Assembly: GCA_024734555.1 (NCBI GenBank)
Contig: JANPWX010000651.1
Span: forward strand, 2,852,139-2,916,138
DNA: 64,000 nt
Origin: Trochalopteron elliotii
Taxonomy: Eukaryota; Chordata; Aves; Passeriformes; Leiothrichidae
Direction of reading: 5' to 3'
The notes under the pieces are model-generated. The model searched no databases and was not told the origin of the DNA. It worked only from the letters and a program-made list of their open reading frames with translations. Below are positions 12,141-24,200 of this stretch, in pieces. Position numbers and translations under genes: made by a program. Within the stretch, counting starts at the first letter, position 1. Every line of letters starts with the position of its first letter.

Positions 12141-12464
12141 CCTCCGAGGAGGAGTGGGGAACCAGGGGGTGGTCTCCTCTCCCAGATAACAAACTGACAA
12201 GAGGAAATGGCCTCAGGGTGTGCCAAGGGATGTCCAGGTTGGATATTAGGGAAGAAGGCTTCACTGGAAGGGTGGCCAGGCGTTGGAACAGGGTCCCCAG
12301 GGCAGGGGTGCAGTCACCATCCCTGGAAGTGTCCAGAAGGCTTCAGGATGTGGCATTTGGGAACACAGGGCAATGGTGAAGGTGCCAGGGCTAAGTTAGT
12401 TGTTGGGTTTGAACACCTTGGAAGTCTTTTCCACCCGTGACAATCCCATGATGGTTCTAGGATC
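12141..12464 (+). mobile_element. CR1 LINE fragment with end of ORF2 and 3' tail
   Basis: The segment follows the sense strand of avian CR1: a GTGGTCTCCTCTCCCAG block, CAAGAGGAAATGGCCTC, GGTTGGATATTAGGG, a block matching the C-terminal ORF2 motif (WNRLPREVV-like) with GCGTTGGAACAGGGTCCCC, GTCACCATCCCTGGAAG, then a tail with GAAGTCTTTTCCACCC. This is the longest CR1 copy in the window, about 320 bp. It keeps only the last stretch of ORF2 plus the tail, with frame damage, so it cannot be active. Its AGGTCTTTTCCAACCT tail class is shared with the copy at 39.9 kb. Confidence 0.92.
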
Positions 12465-15400
12465 CCTCCTGGCAGCCATGCCCACCCAGGTGCTGCTGCT
12501 GAGGGATGCCCACCGCCCCCCTGGACACCTGGCTAGGGAAGGAGCAGAGCACATGGAGGCAAAGGCACCTGCACACACTAAAACTCAAATATTTCAGACC
12601 TTTCTGCACCCCTTCAGGGCCCTGTGGCAAGCCCAGGATCCCAGTGTCACAAACCAGCGTGGTGCCAGCAGGTGCATCCAGGGGGAACAGGTCACTAAAG
12701 TACTGCTGGAACAGACAAGGAAAACAGTTCTCAGACCCATCAAGCTTTACCTAAAGTTTACTTTGTTTTCAAAGTAACAAATTAACCAAATCATCCCTAA
12801 AATAAAGCCAAACCTCGGGGTGTCTGTGCACAAACTGTCTCAAGCTAGGTGGGACCTTCACCTACTAAGCAAATAATTCAGTGCTATAATTATCCCATTT
12901 CCCTGTCAGCAGTACTACTGCTCACCCAAAACATCCCCCTTTAGTTTGAAACAAACACATTATTTACTTGATGGGAGAGGAGAGAACAGAAAATCTGAAC
13001 ATTCGTCATTGTTGTTTGTGCACCTTGGAGGACATTGTTGAATTATTGCTATAAACATTCCACATTTGGCTAAATGTTGTTGATATAAAAGATTTTTCCT
13101 CATTAAGGTAATTTGGTGCAGTTTGAGAAACTGATTTATCAAGAGAATTAATTCAAGGCAGATACGATTTGTGTCTCTTTGTACTTGTAGATGTTTCAGC
13201 ATAAACATCCCCATTAAAATTAAATTACGGCTACTCTGATCCTACTAACAATAGTTTTCAAATACACTTCACCTATGCAGACACGATGTCCTTGCTCCAG
13301 TTTGGAGCTTGCAGCAGAGCCCAAGCTCACTGTTGTCATGGTGCCCAGGAGGCAGCAGAGCTTGGCAGATGCCTTGGGTGGACCTGGGGACCCTCACATG
13401 AAAGGTTTGCTGGTTTTGGAGTGGGGCAGAGGGAAATTCCGTTTTCTCCTCCAGTTTTCCCATGAGGTACAGTCCTTTAAAAGGACTTTCTTGGGCTGGA
13501 GAAAGGATGTAACTAGCCAATTGAAACAAAAAGGCTCTCCCTCCTTCGCTAATGTGCATTTTATGTAGTCCACAGAGGCAGGATGCAAATCTTGTGAAAC
13601 CAACTGACCCTGAACTAAGCAAGATTTGTCTGTAGCACCCTGGTTCAGGAGCCAGCCCTTTATAAAACATTTCCTAGTCTTCTTTCTATCAGAAACAAGA
13701 GAAAAACAGCCACAGAGGCAGATGGCTGGAGCTCAGTACACACATCAGTCTCCCACACTCTCAGTTCCTCTGGCCCCTGGAGCCCTGGCACAGCTGCAGG
13801 GCTGGCACAGGGACACCCAGACCAGCATCCCTGTGTCCTTCTGGGACAGCATCTGGGGACCCAGCAAGAGTGAATGGCACCAAACCCTCGTTCTGGACCC
13901 TGAGTCACCATTCTGCAGGTTCCTCAGCCTTTCTTTCACATAAATCCAACACAGAAAGATTCACAAGCACTGGCCAAAGCTCCTGAACTGTTGCTTCTCC
14001 TCCCCTCACCCCTGGCCCTTGGAGTTCCTCCACAAAGCAAAACTAAAGTGCAAATTTGGCCCAGGGTATCCAAATGCTTTGAAAGGTGCATGAAATGGGC
14101 AGCAGCAGCATCAGTTGTACCGGGCTGCCTGAAAAGCAGGTCTCTGCTCAGGGAAGTATTGAATAAAACTCTGTTACCATTTATTTTGTTTTCTGTGCTT
14201 GCTGATGGGAGCTGGCAGATGCCTGTGGTGTGTTCCCCTGCCCCAAATGGAGCAGTGCTTGCTCCTCAGTTCCTGGGAGCCAGGGACACAGCCCTGGGCT
14301 TGGGACACTCTTCTTCCTGTGCTCTCACAGGGTGGTTCAGATTCCAGGGTCATCGCCAGTGATCACATCACACTGATTCTCTTGCCAGCCAACAATACAG
14401 AATATAATTTGACAGAGAAATCAAAGTCTTCTAATCCCAACAACATAAGAAATCAGGCATGGAGAGGAATGGGGAAGCAGATTAATCTAGCTTAGGTCAT
14501 GGACATACCTCATGTCTCAACTAACAGCCTCTCAAAGACTGAAGTACTTGCTGTTGAAAACACAGCTGAAAATGCTGGATTTATCTTCACTCAAAGGAAA
14601 CAGTTGGTGATTGAGGACAAGGCACCTTTCTGTTCCCAGTCTGGGTGATCAATCCTGCAGGGATGTTGAACATCTTCAAGCCACTGTTAATTGAGTCTGC
14701 TAATTAGAGTGCTCAGCAGTTGCCAAGGCAGGGACATCACAGGGGCAGATAGATCACACATTTACAGAGAGGGCCCTTGGGAAGCCTGGGTTAGTCCCAG
14801 CACAACTTGAAAGGAAAGATAAGGGAGCTTAAGGGGACCCTTCCTCTCTTGCAGCAGACGAATGAATTAGTAAAGAAGGCTCCAGCTCTGGTCAAATGGA
14901 AGGGATAATGTGGTGATGAAGTAGGTCTTCAATCACTGTGATGTATGTAAATGTCACTCGAAAGAAGATCTAGAGATGTAGGGAGAAAACAAAATATCGG
15001 TCAAAATAATCAGGCAAATTTGAGGACACCATGGGTTGGTTGTATATATATTCCTTCCAGCATAAAATTCCTTTCACTTTTAAGAGATCTTTCATATATT
15101 GTTCATTGAAGAAACAGAACTTTCATTGAATCAAGTTATTTATCCAATTATGATCTCATTTCTCTCACAGGGGAGTCTCATACAAATTGTTTTATTTTCT
15201 GTGGGCAGATGGTGTCCTGGGGCAGGGAGGGAACTGTGCTGCTTGCCCAGGAGACTATGAACAACTCTGGGGACTCTGGTGGCCCTGCCAAGGGGACAAA
15301 GTCCTTCCATGGTCTCTGCCATGGGCAGAGTCTCACTTGGCTCCAGCAGCAGGATGTGCTGCAGTTACAGCAGCAGCTCTGGAGTCACCCAGAGCTCCCA

Positions 15401-18355
15401 GCCCAGCTGTGGGGAGAACTGAACACCCTGATACCCTGAGCAAGGCTGTGTGGAGAGAGCCTGAGGGGATGATGCAGCTCCTGAAGTGCTGAGGGGCAGG
15501 AAAAGAGCAGTGAAGCTCCTCTGAGGTCACTGGTGTCAGTGCAGGGGAAGGAGCATCACCTGGGATGTTCAGGGAGCAGAACAGAACCACGCCAGGGCTC
15601 AACCCCGGCTGCAGAACCCCCCTTGGGCCAGGTCCCAGCTCTGGTCAATGAAATAAAGGCAACAAATACAGTACATTGCTATCTTCTATTTGAGATTTGA
15701 ATTTCACATCCTCTGGCATAAACCAGAGACAGTCTCAGGGGAGCACAGGGTAAGAGAAACTTCTTGCACCTACTTTTTCAGGAGTGAATTCTTACCCCAG
15801 GATACACACACACAGCTGAGGTACTGCTGTATGGAAATTAAACATAGCATTTCATTCATAACTTACTGGTAATTAACTAGCAATTCATTAACATCTTTGG
15901 CCTTCATGGAAATACTTATTTTAAGGAAATATGATGCATATAGATCACCTGGGAGGGGAGAGGGGAATGAAGAACTTATCTCCTAGGACTTGGGAAGATA
16001 CAGAAGCCTCGTGGCTCCACACTTCCCATGACGGTGCTGTCAGCAGCTGCAGAAAGTGGCTGCATCCATCTCAGGGATGGGAGCTGACAGCAAAATGAAT
16101 TAGAGGCTTAGTGGGCCATAGCTGCATTTTACACCCTCCTGGAAATTCTGGCCCATGAAAAGTAGACTGGGAAAAGAGGGCTCTGGTGCATAAGAACACA
16201 AAGTATGTAGATTGTTTTTAGTTTTCATAATGGAATAATGTGGGGTCTTACAGCAATTTAAAGACACCCTCCTTTTTTTTCTTCCTTTCCAAATATCCCT
16301 CTGCTAAAGAGCAGTTGTCATCCTAAATCTTAACTAGAGATTATTTAGAAAGCATAATTAATGGCTGAGAGATAACATCCCATCCACAAAGCTGGGTAAT
16401 TAATGAGTAATAGCTGGTATACTTGTGACTGCCAACAAATGTGTGTCCACTTTAAACTGAAGAACAGACACAAATCCTCATTCACCTGGAACACCAACAA
16501 ATGGGCAGAACAAAGCTCAGATACGAATAGATCTGGCCCTTCACACACCAGTTCTGGAGGAAGGAAAAAGAGCCAAATAAACAATAAATTTTGTTCTGCC
16601 CCCATGTCTCCAGTGCTGCTGGTGGCTTTGCTGGAGCAGGGGTGTACAGCCTGGGGAAATACCCAGACCCAGGTGGGATTCTTTGGAGAAACTCTGCCGG
16701 GGGTCCTTTAGGCACCAGGAAACCTTGCTGCTCTTCCCAAGAGAGCTGTGCAGCAGTGATGGGCAGTGTGGAGCCACAGGAGCCAGCAGAGCAAGGCAGG
16801 ACTGCCAGGGCTCCATCCCCCTCCCCACCTTTTGCTGCTCCTGCTCCCTGTCACTCCTGGCAGTGACTGACACCAGAGAAACTGCCCAAAACTCCTTCTT
16901 ATTTACCAGAAAATTCTCTGCTGCCTCGGACTGTCTTGAATCCAGCCTCTAAATGCTCAAATACACAGAAAGATCACAGGGAAGGTGCTTATTTAGAAGA
17001 AATGAATGCATATTTTAGTATTTTTAAAGCTTGGATAATGAGTATTTTTGAATGCAGCATAGAGAATGTAGTCTTTACAGGTGGGTATTTATTTTCTGCA
17101 GTTACCTAGTCTTGGGGGATCAAGAAACTGTAGTGCATGTCCATTTTACCAGCAAGGAACAAGTGTGGGAGGGAAGAGGGGGAAATGCCCATTGGACAAG
17201 CATGTATCTGTCAATTTTGGTTCCAAAATGCTGAGCAGCACTGAGTGTACCAGTAAAACATCCCAGCACCCAGCTGGGAGGGGAGCAGCCTGTGTGGGGT
17301 GTGCAGGCTCAGGGGACAGGTATTCACCTTCACAGCTCATTGGCAGCGTGCTGCAGGACTGGCATCTCACAAAGGCAGAGTTTCCTTCCTGGGAAGGTGC
17401 AAAGCCATTCATCATTTCCATGAGAGCACAAAACACCCACAGATTTCCTTAATACAACAAGGCTTGTGCTGAAAATAAAATTCCCTGTGTGGGAAGTGGG
17501 GCAGTTCCACCATTCAGGGAGCTGAAGACAAAACTCTGACAAGACTTGAGTGGAAGAGTCTCACATGCTGTCACAAAAATAATCCAACACTGCCCTCCCA
17601 ATTCAGTCCATCTCTTGGCACCATTACTTGTTCAGCAACTTGTGGCTGAGCTCACTGCCACCACCACAGGGAACAAACACCCCAGAGCCCCAAAATTCCA
17701 CCCCATTGAGTTTTTCCCTGTCAGTCTTAGTCCTGCAGCCCTGCTCCATCTGTGACCCCTGGGTCTGCCTGCACATTGTGGTGACAAGGGCTCAGTGCTC
17801 TGCTGGCACCACCTCATTTTTCAGAGAGCATGGGGATGCCTCTGCAGCACAGTCTGGGAGTTCTGGAGTGTTGCAGGGAATACAAAAGCATCACAACTCT
17901 GTTTTAAAGTCTCCAAACCTGCCTGGAGTTCCTGCATGCAGCTGTAAGATGAAATTAATTTTGAACTTTGAGTTGCAATGTGAATGCAGCCTACTAGTCA
18001 CTGTGGAAAATAACATGACATGAAAAACAATAATTCAACAGAATTGGTCTAAATCCCAGTCTAAGGAAATGGATAAATTGTAATGATTGTATTTTTCTCA
18101 CGCTAATCAGCCCAACACAATCAACAACAGGTTATTTACACGAGGCTGTGAAGCTTCAGCACCTCTGAGCTCCTTCCATGCAATCCACCCATACTTCCAA
18201 GGCAAGAACTCTGACAAAGAGAGGAAGTGGATAATTTCTCAATTCTGTAAATCACAGAATCATCCTAAATTTATTCATTTACATTTGTGAAACAATACCC
18301 TGACTCTCCTTCCTTCTGAATTGGCCCCAGATTTTGTTCTGTTGCTGTTCTATGG
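12465..18355. other. Non-coding stretch without recognised elements
   Basis: Alternating GC-richer parts (13.2-14.4, 15.2-15.6, 16.6-17.8 kb) and AT-richer parts. No CR1 and no convincing exon. Short homeodomain-type words pair up near 14680-14712 (TTAATTG and TAATTAG). A CA run near 15800 and a pyrimidine run near 16271-16290 are too short to list. Open frames of 100-130 codons are within chance. Confidence 0.55.
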
Positions 18356-18525
18356 GTGTCCAGAGAAGCTGTGGCTGCCCCTGGATCCCTGGCAGTGCCC
18401 AAGGCCAGGCTGGACATTGGGGCTTGGAGCAGCCTGGGACAGTGGGAGATGTCCCTGCCCGTGGCAGAGGAGGAATGGGGTGATCTGTAGGGTCCCTTCT
18501 AACCCAAGCCATTCTGGGATGCTCT
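18356..18525 (+). mobile_element. CR1 LINE 3' fragment
   Basis: Sense order: CCAGAGAAGCTGTGGCTGCC, CAAGGCCAGGCTGGACATTG, GGGCTTGGAGCAGCCTGG, GATGTCCCTGCCCGTGGCAG, then GGGTCCCTTCTAACCCAAGC and CATTCTGGGATGCTCTG as a worn terminal repeat. This is a standard truncated 3' end of the GGTTGGAAGGGACC class in plus orientation. Confidence 0.94.
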
Positions 18526-19735
18526 GAAATAATTTTGCCTGTGTCTCTCTTGATCCAGAAGAAAGAACCCTTTAGATCCAGCCCTTTGTGTTTGGGCTCC
18601 ATCAGCCCAGCTGCAAACACAGGCATGACCTGCACTCTTTGGACTCAGAGTGGTTTCCCCCAGATCGAAGGCTCAGCAGTCAGAAAAGGGAGCTGTGGGG
18701 TTTGCAGGTCACCTCTCAATGCAGATGAGTTTATTGCAGCCCCAGTGAAAAGCTCCTGTTGTGCAGCAGGCCATTTCCAGGTGTTAATCAAGGAACCACT
18801 TTTGCCAAGCAACGCCCTGACTCCCCAGGCTGCCATAAATACTTGAGCATCCTGCCAAATTTCAGCGTGAACAATAAAGCACCTTCTGTTATCTGAGCAC
18901 AAACCCCACTCTCAGCTACTGTGAGTTGCCCCTTAACTTCAATTCCAGACGCCCCAAAATCCTTCTCCCTGGCAGGCAGGGCTGGGAGCAGCAGCAGCCA
19001 AGGCTGGCTGGGAGAGCCCGAGGCCTGACATTAATAAGGTGCTCTATGCCTGAAAGACCATAAAGGGAAACCCTTAACTAGGTGTTAGAACAAGGGGATA
19101 TGAAGTGTCACAAAGTGTGTAAATGTCACCAGCTCTCTATGAGGCCTCTCTGTTAAAAACTTGCCTCATCTCAGCTCCTCCGGGTAAAATATTTCCCTTC
19201 TGCTGCTGCTGTTTGCAAAATATTTTGATAACAAGAATGAAAATTATTATTTCAGTGGCGTGCGTGCTGGCAGCTTTGTGGGGATGGCACACAGATCACA
19301 GCACCGAGATGGAACAGGGACTACAGAGCCTGATAACAAAACCCAAACATGTATTGCCATTAAAAGGTGTTTACAGAGCACTGCAAGTGTTCCAGGTACA
19401 ACATAAACCCTGCCTCCTGCTGCCAGCATTTACACCCTCACAGTTGGGATGTTTGTGACTTTGTGCTCTTGGTAAATCCGTGGGAAGGTTTCCATGATTA
19501 ATGCCTGTGGGGCTGGGGGCTGTAAACCCAATCCTGAATTCTTGGCAAGTCCTGAGCCCCCAGCCCAGCAGAGCTGAGCCCTGACACTCCTGAGGAGCTG
19601 TGGGCACAGAGAGCCCTGTGGGGTGTGTGAGATCACAGGAGAGCATCTCTGCAGAGACAAGGGCAGCCTTTGGGGGGTTAGGCTGGGCTTTTTTGGCAGA
19701 TAATGTGCTGGAGAGATAATTTCCACTGTGAGATT
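18526..19735. other. Unique non-coding stretch
   Basis: No repeat or gene recognised. A minus-strand open frame spans from here into the CR1 at 19736 (19430-20107); it begins at a TTG rather than an ATG and runs across repeat DNA, so it is not a gene. Confidence 0.55.
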
Positions 19736-19950
19736 AGAGAACCACACAAATCTCCTGAGCTGGAAGGAACCAACAAGGACAACCAAGCCCAATCCTGTCC
19801 CTGCCCAGGGACAATTCCACCCTAGGCATCCCTGGAGTGATGTCCAAACCCTCCTGGAGCTCTGGCAGCCCCGGGGACATGACCAAACCCTGGGGAGCCT
19901 GGGCAGTGCCCAGCACCCTCTGGGGGAAGAACCTTTCATTTGGGATGGTG
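19736..19950 (-). mobile_element. CR1 LINE 3' fragment, GAGCTGGAAGG class
   Basis: Plus-strand order: AATCTCCTGAGCTGGAAGG, a CCAATCCTGTCCCTGCCCAG block, GGCATCCCTGGAGTGATGTC, CAAACCCTCCTGGAGCTCTG, GGGGAGCCTGGGCAGTGCCC and CCTCTGGGGGAAGAACCTTT. From memory, this is the reverse complement of a CR1 subfamily common in songbirds. The terminal octamer repeat has decayed. The fragments at 31.0 and 58.7 kb have the same 3' class in the opposite orientation. Confidence 0.94.
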
Positions 19951-21479
19951 TGTTAAGGGTGATGTGATAGAAAATAGCCATGTAGAAGTTGGTTCTGCCA
20001 TTTTCTGTGCATGTGTAAAGAATTTTAAAAGTCACCATTACTCTCCTAGGACGAAATATTCCATTGTAGTTTTTAGGGACTGCTTTCATGCCTAATTCCT
20101 GGTACAACCAGAAATCTCAGATAAACGGAATGAGAAGGAAATCATTCAGTTCTGACCCCTGCCCCAGGAAGGGACAGACCTCCCAGGCTGTTCCTCACGG
20201 TGCACACAGCCAGGACAGGTGCCAGCACGCAGGGCCATCATCGGGGTGCTGCTGGCATGTCCCACAGGCTGCCACAGCCCTGTCCCCACTGCCACTGCAG
20301 CCGGGGGAGCTCTCCTCAAGTCTTGTGGTTAATGAGAAGAGAGCTGAAGGAAGGGCTGTGCAGAGCACCTTCCCCAGCCATGCCAGCCTGTGATGAATCG
20401 GGGCTGTGCTTGAACCTAAAGACCAGCAAATTAACAGTTAATTAGGAGATGATAAATGGCAGAGTCCCCCGGCCCCTCTGGTTCAGGCTGTGCTCAGCTG
20501 CTGCCCCTCTCCCATATCTTGACACAGCAAGTGTTTATGTGCACCAACAAGTGCCTGAGTGGGCGCCGTGCCTGGCCTTCGTCAGGGCCGGGGCTCCCCC
20601 TGACACAGCAGCTTTATCAGCATTTATCCCCCAGATAAAGAGGTGACAGGGCTCTCAGGCCTGTGCTGGGAGGGAAGGGCGTGTTTCCCTGCTCCACTGC
20701 CATGGGGGCACTCCTGGGCTGAGCATCACCAGGAATTATATCTCATCTGACCACTCGAGACAAGCTCTTGGCTCTGGAGGGGTGTTAGAATAAACCACGG
20801 GGATTGCAGTTCATACCTCCTTTATATAGTGACAGTTTCCTCAATTCCTGCAGATTCACTGGAAGAAATTCCCCATGGCTTCATCTGTAAATGCTAATAT
20901 TCATTCTAATCTAATGGAATATCAGTTACCCCTTTCCCATCCGTCCTCACTCCCTGTGCAACACCACAGAGAGCTGGGCCAACTCTAATGAATGCCTCTG
21001 TACTTGTAGGCTGCTTTTACTATCAGAAATGTGAGATTTAAGAACTTGAAATAAAATCCAAGCTGCTGAAAGTGTCAGTAGGAATTCCTTCTGTAAGAAG
21101 CAAAATGGACTTTGGTCCAAAACCTCAAGAACTGACCAAGGAATTCTCAGTTTTCGTCTCTTCCCCGTTCAGCAGCATCCTGTACAGCTTTTCTTCAGCT
21201 TTTATTATTCCCTACAGAGCATATTAGTGAATCTTTCTTCATTTTTTCAAATGAGAAGTTGAGTTCTTAGCATTAACAGGCAGAAAATAAAGGGGTTGAT
21301 CTGACTGTATGTAATTATTTAATCATATTTCTATATCCCTGAGCGTGCACATAATTGAAGCAACAGGTTTAAAATTTTATTTATCTGTCCTGAGCATTCC
21401 ACAGCACTCCTTTGATAGTTCTCTGAGACTTTCCCAAACTGCCTTGAAGAGGATGTGATGGTTCAAGGTTTGAGCTCCC

Positions 21480-21830
21480 AGCAGCCGCCCTAACCTGCTG
21501 TTGTCTTATTAATTGTGTGTCCTGGGAGGATTAACGCGGTTCTGCAGCACAGCAGCCCCCGAATGTGTGCGGGAACAAGCAGTGGTTATATTTAACCGTG
21601 TCATTTGGGCCCCCTGTTTAAGTCAAGGAAACAATAATGGTGGCCTTAATTGCAGAAATTACCAGCTACTCAGGTCTGACATGTGCCTAATGACCGGGGG
21701 GGAAACGCCGGCCCTAATGCCACTTGGCAGACAATTGGAACTGATAATCACCGCTCTAAAGGCTATTGCTGGTAATCTGTTAGGAACAGATTTGGCTAAT
21801 CCCAAACAGAAGCCTTCGGCAGCTTTAGGA
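21480..21830. promoter_or_regulatory. CpG-retaining block with TAAT words, candidate enhancer
   Basis: Eleven CpGs in about 350 bp, together with TTATTAATTGTG, GGATTAACGCGG, CCTTAATTGC, CCTAATGACC and GATAATCACC. Retained CpG plus dense homeodomain-type sites is the usual texture of deeply conserved developmental enhancers. A 127-codon frame crosses the block (21513-21896), has no recognisable domain and starts outside any splice context. Conservation is not tested here. Confidence 0.33.
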
Positions 21831-23879
21831 CACAGCCCCCAGTGCAGTCAGGGATGGGGGTATTCACATTTCTGTGAACAAACACAAATCCTGTAAAGAT
21901 AATCGTGAAGTACCAAAGGACAATGTTGTTCCATCACTTATGGTATTTACAGAGCTGCTTACTTTCAAGTAATAATGCCCTGCACATTGTCAGCTGCCCT
22001 GTATCCCTGCCTTGTCCTGCCCTGTGCATGGTGTTCCTGCCCTGTTGGTGCTTCAGTCCCAAAAACTCTTCCCAAGTTCTATTGGAGCATGCTGAGAAGA
22101 TGCTCGGTATTAAACTCGATGTCTCTTCCCCAGCAGGAAAGAACCAGCCTGCAGAGGAAGAAAAGCTTTCAAAGTGGTAGTTGTAGGACTGATGCTGAAC
22201 AGGTAAGTATCAGTGGGTATTCCAGGTGAATTTCCTTGTGTGTGGGTGTGCAGGAGGGCTTGCCCAAGTCTGTCTTGTTTCTTTGCTTTCTGTCTCCCTA
22301 ACAGCTTGGCCAGTACTTCTCTTTCTTACCCTTAAAAAGTATTTCAGCAGAATTTGCGACTGTCTTATCTATGATGTGATTTGTATAGATAGCCTTGGTC
22401 CATCCCAACCAAAATATTAACTGGATCCTGCTCTGAACCTGTTTGTACCCCAACCAAAGCCACAGCAGAACGAGATGGAACTGTTGAGTTTCCCTTGAGC
22501 CTTCCCATCTCAAGACCTACAATGCAGAAACAGAATTATCCTGTTTGTTTAATAATAACACGTTTATTAATGAGTGTAGGCTGGGTGAGGTCCCATGACT
22601 GCCTCAGAGCTTCCCAAAACTTTCATTGGCTCTGGGGTGAGAGGCCAAGTCCCAAGGGTGACACTTGCTCTGAAGTCTGCCCTGCACTGCAAAAAGGAGA
22701 CATTTATTTGATGTCAGTACTTCCACCATGAAGCAATTCCCCAGAACACAGGTAATCATAGTTGGACAACACTTGATGGAATAACACATGTAAAACCACA
22801 TGCAAAACTTTTTGGGATGTGTCTGGATCTTGTCAATAAACTCCATTTGCTCTCATTAGAAAATAAATTGCAAAGCAGCAAGAGTCACCAGTAGAAAAGC
22901 CTCATGCTGCCAAGGGACTTCAAAGGCAGCCCCGTGTGTGCTGCTGCTGCCTTTGATTTACAACGGCACCAATTACTTCAGCTCAACACCAGTGCCTCAA
23001 ATCCGTGACTGAATCCTGAAATAATGAAGCAAAACATTTTTGATGGTATTGTTTTCCTTGCCTTCTGATTTATGATCCATAAGGCTTCCAATATTTAGGC
23101 AATCTTGCATGCACTGGGCCCACAGTTTGTTTGGAAGTAAGAGATGATTCACAGAATTATTTGCCTGCAGAGTCTGGATCGTTAGGCAAAAGTGAAATAT
23201 TAGGAAAATGATCATAAATTTCAAGTGTTAACTGCACTGCCACCCTACATATCAGAGCAAGGCTTTGTTTTATGCCTCTACACGAGATTCAAGGCTAAAC
23301 ATTGTTTTGTGTGAGGGCTTCTCTGGTCAAGAGCAACGGGGCAATGAACTGGACCCCAAAACTGGTACTGGAAAAGGCTTTTAAATGGTGGCAGCCCATT
23401 TCCCAGCTGCAGGATGACTGCCAGGCTAAACTCCTATTGAACAGCCAGCACCAGTATCAAAAGCTCAGATAAATTCTGCACTGAGTTAAGGTTAAAATGC
23501 CTCCCTTTGACCAAACACATCCAAACTGCACAACTTTTACATACGTGTATATAATGTATTAAAACAAAACCTAAAATTCATCTACTTAGGAACATTATCC
23601 TTGAAAGCAGCCATGGATAATGCTGGTGTGAGATGAGAAAAAAAAAAGTTCACGGATTACATTCTTCACCTTTTTATTATACACAGAATTCTAGTATCTA
23701 TAATGTTTTAAAGTACTTATATACACTATAGTCTAATATGATTTATTTGGTTATTGCAATAGCATTTTAGTGCCATTTTATCTGAGAGTTCATGGAATGT
23801 TTTAAAATCCAAGCCTAATGGAAGCCAATCAATCATCACATTTTCAAAGAACAAATTATTTAAGTTTTTGTACTACACG

Positions 23880-24200
23880 GAGCTAATCACTGCACAGAGA
23901 TATCCGATTGTTTTGACTGATGTCATTCATTTCTCTTTAGGCTGACCTGATGGATAGCCTAAGTGCTGAAGTTAACCAGACAAATGGATATGTACTTCTG
24001 GGCTATTTCCAGCCCAGCTGCCTTTTTAGCACTAAAAACTTCATCTGCCTGATAGCAGCTCGCAGCTGCTCCTGCTCAGGCAATTGAAATTAAAGCTGGA
24101 ACGGAACGTGACAGCCGACACTTTTTCCTCTTACATTAAGGATTTTGTCCACGATGCCTCCAAGCAATCACCAGTAATAAATGAGCTGTATTAAATCCAC
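23880..24200 (+). other. Possible terminal exon or conserved non-coding block
   Basis: A good 3' splice site (branch-like ACTGAT, then a pyrimidine-rich stretch ending TTCTCTTTAG at 23940, with no AG in between) is followed by an open frame of 48 codons and a TGA at 24085. Only this frame is open, starting ADLMDSLSAEVNQ. ATTAAA (about 24091) and AATAAA (about 24174) lie downstream as possible poly(A) signals. I recognise no family. The block could equally be an AT-rich conserved enhancer or a lncRNA exon, or chance. Confidence 0.15.

Noticed and set aside
18240..18290. CR1 end at AATCACAGAATCAT
   Set aside because: The following bases do not continue into any CR1 tail.
19430..20107. 225-codon minus-strand open frame
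   Set aside because: It begins at TTG, not ATG, and runs through a CR1 copy; GC content explains the lack of stops.
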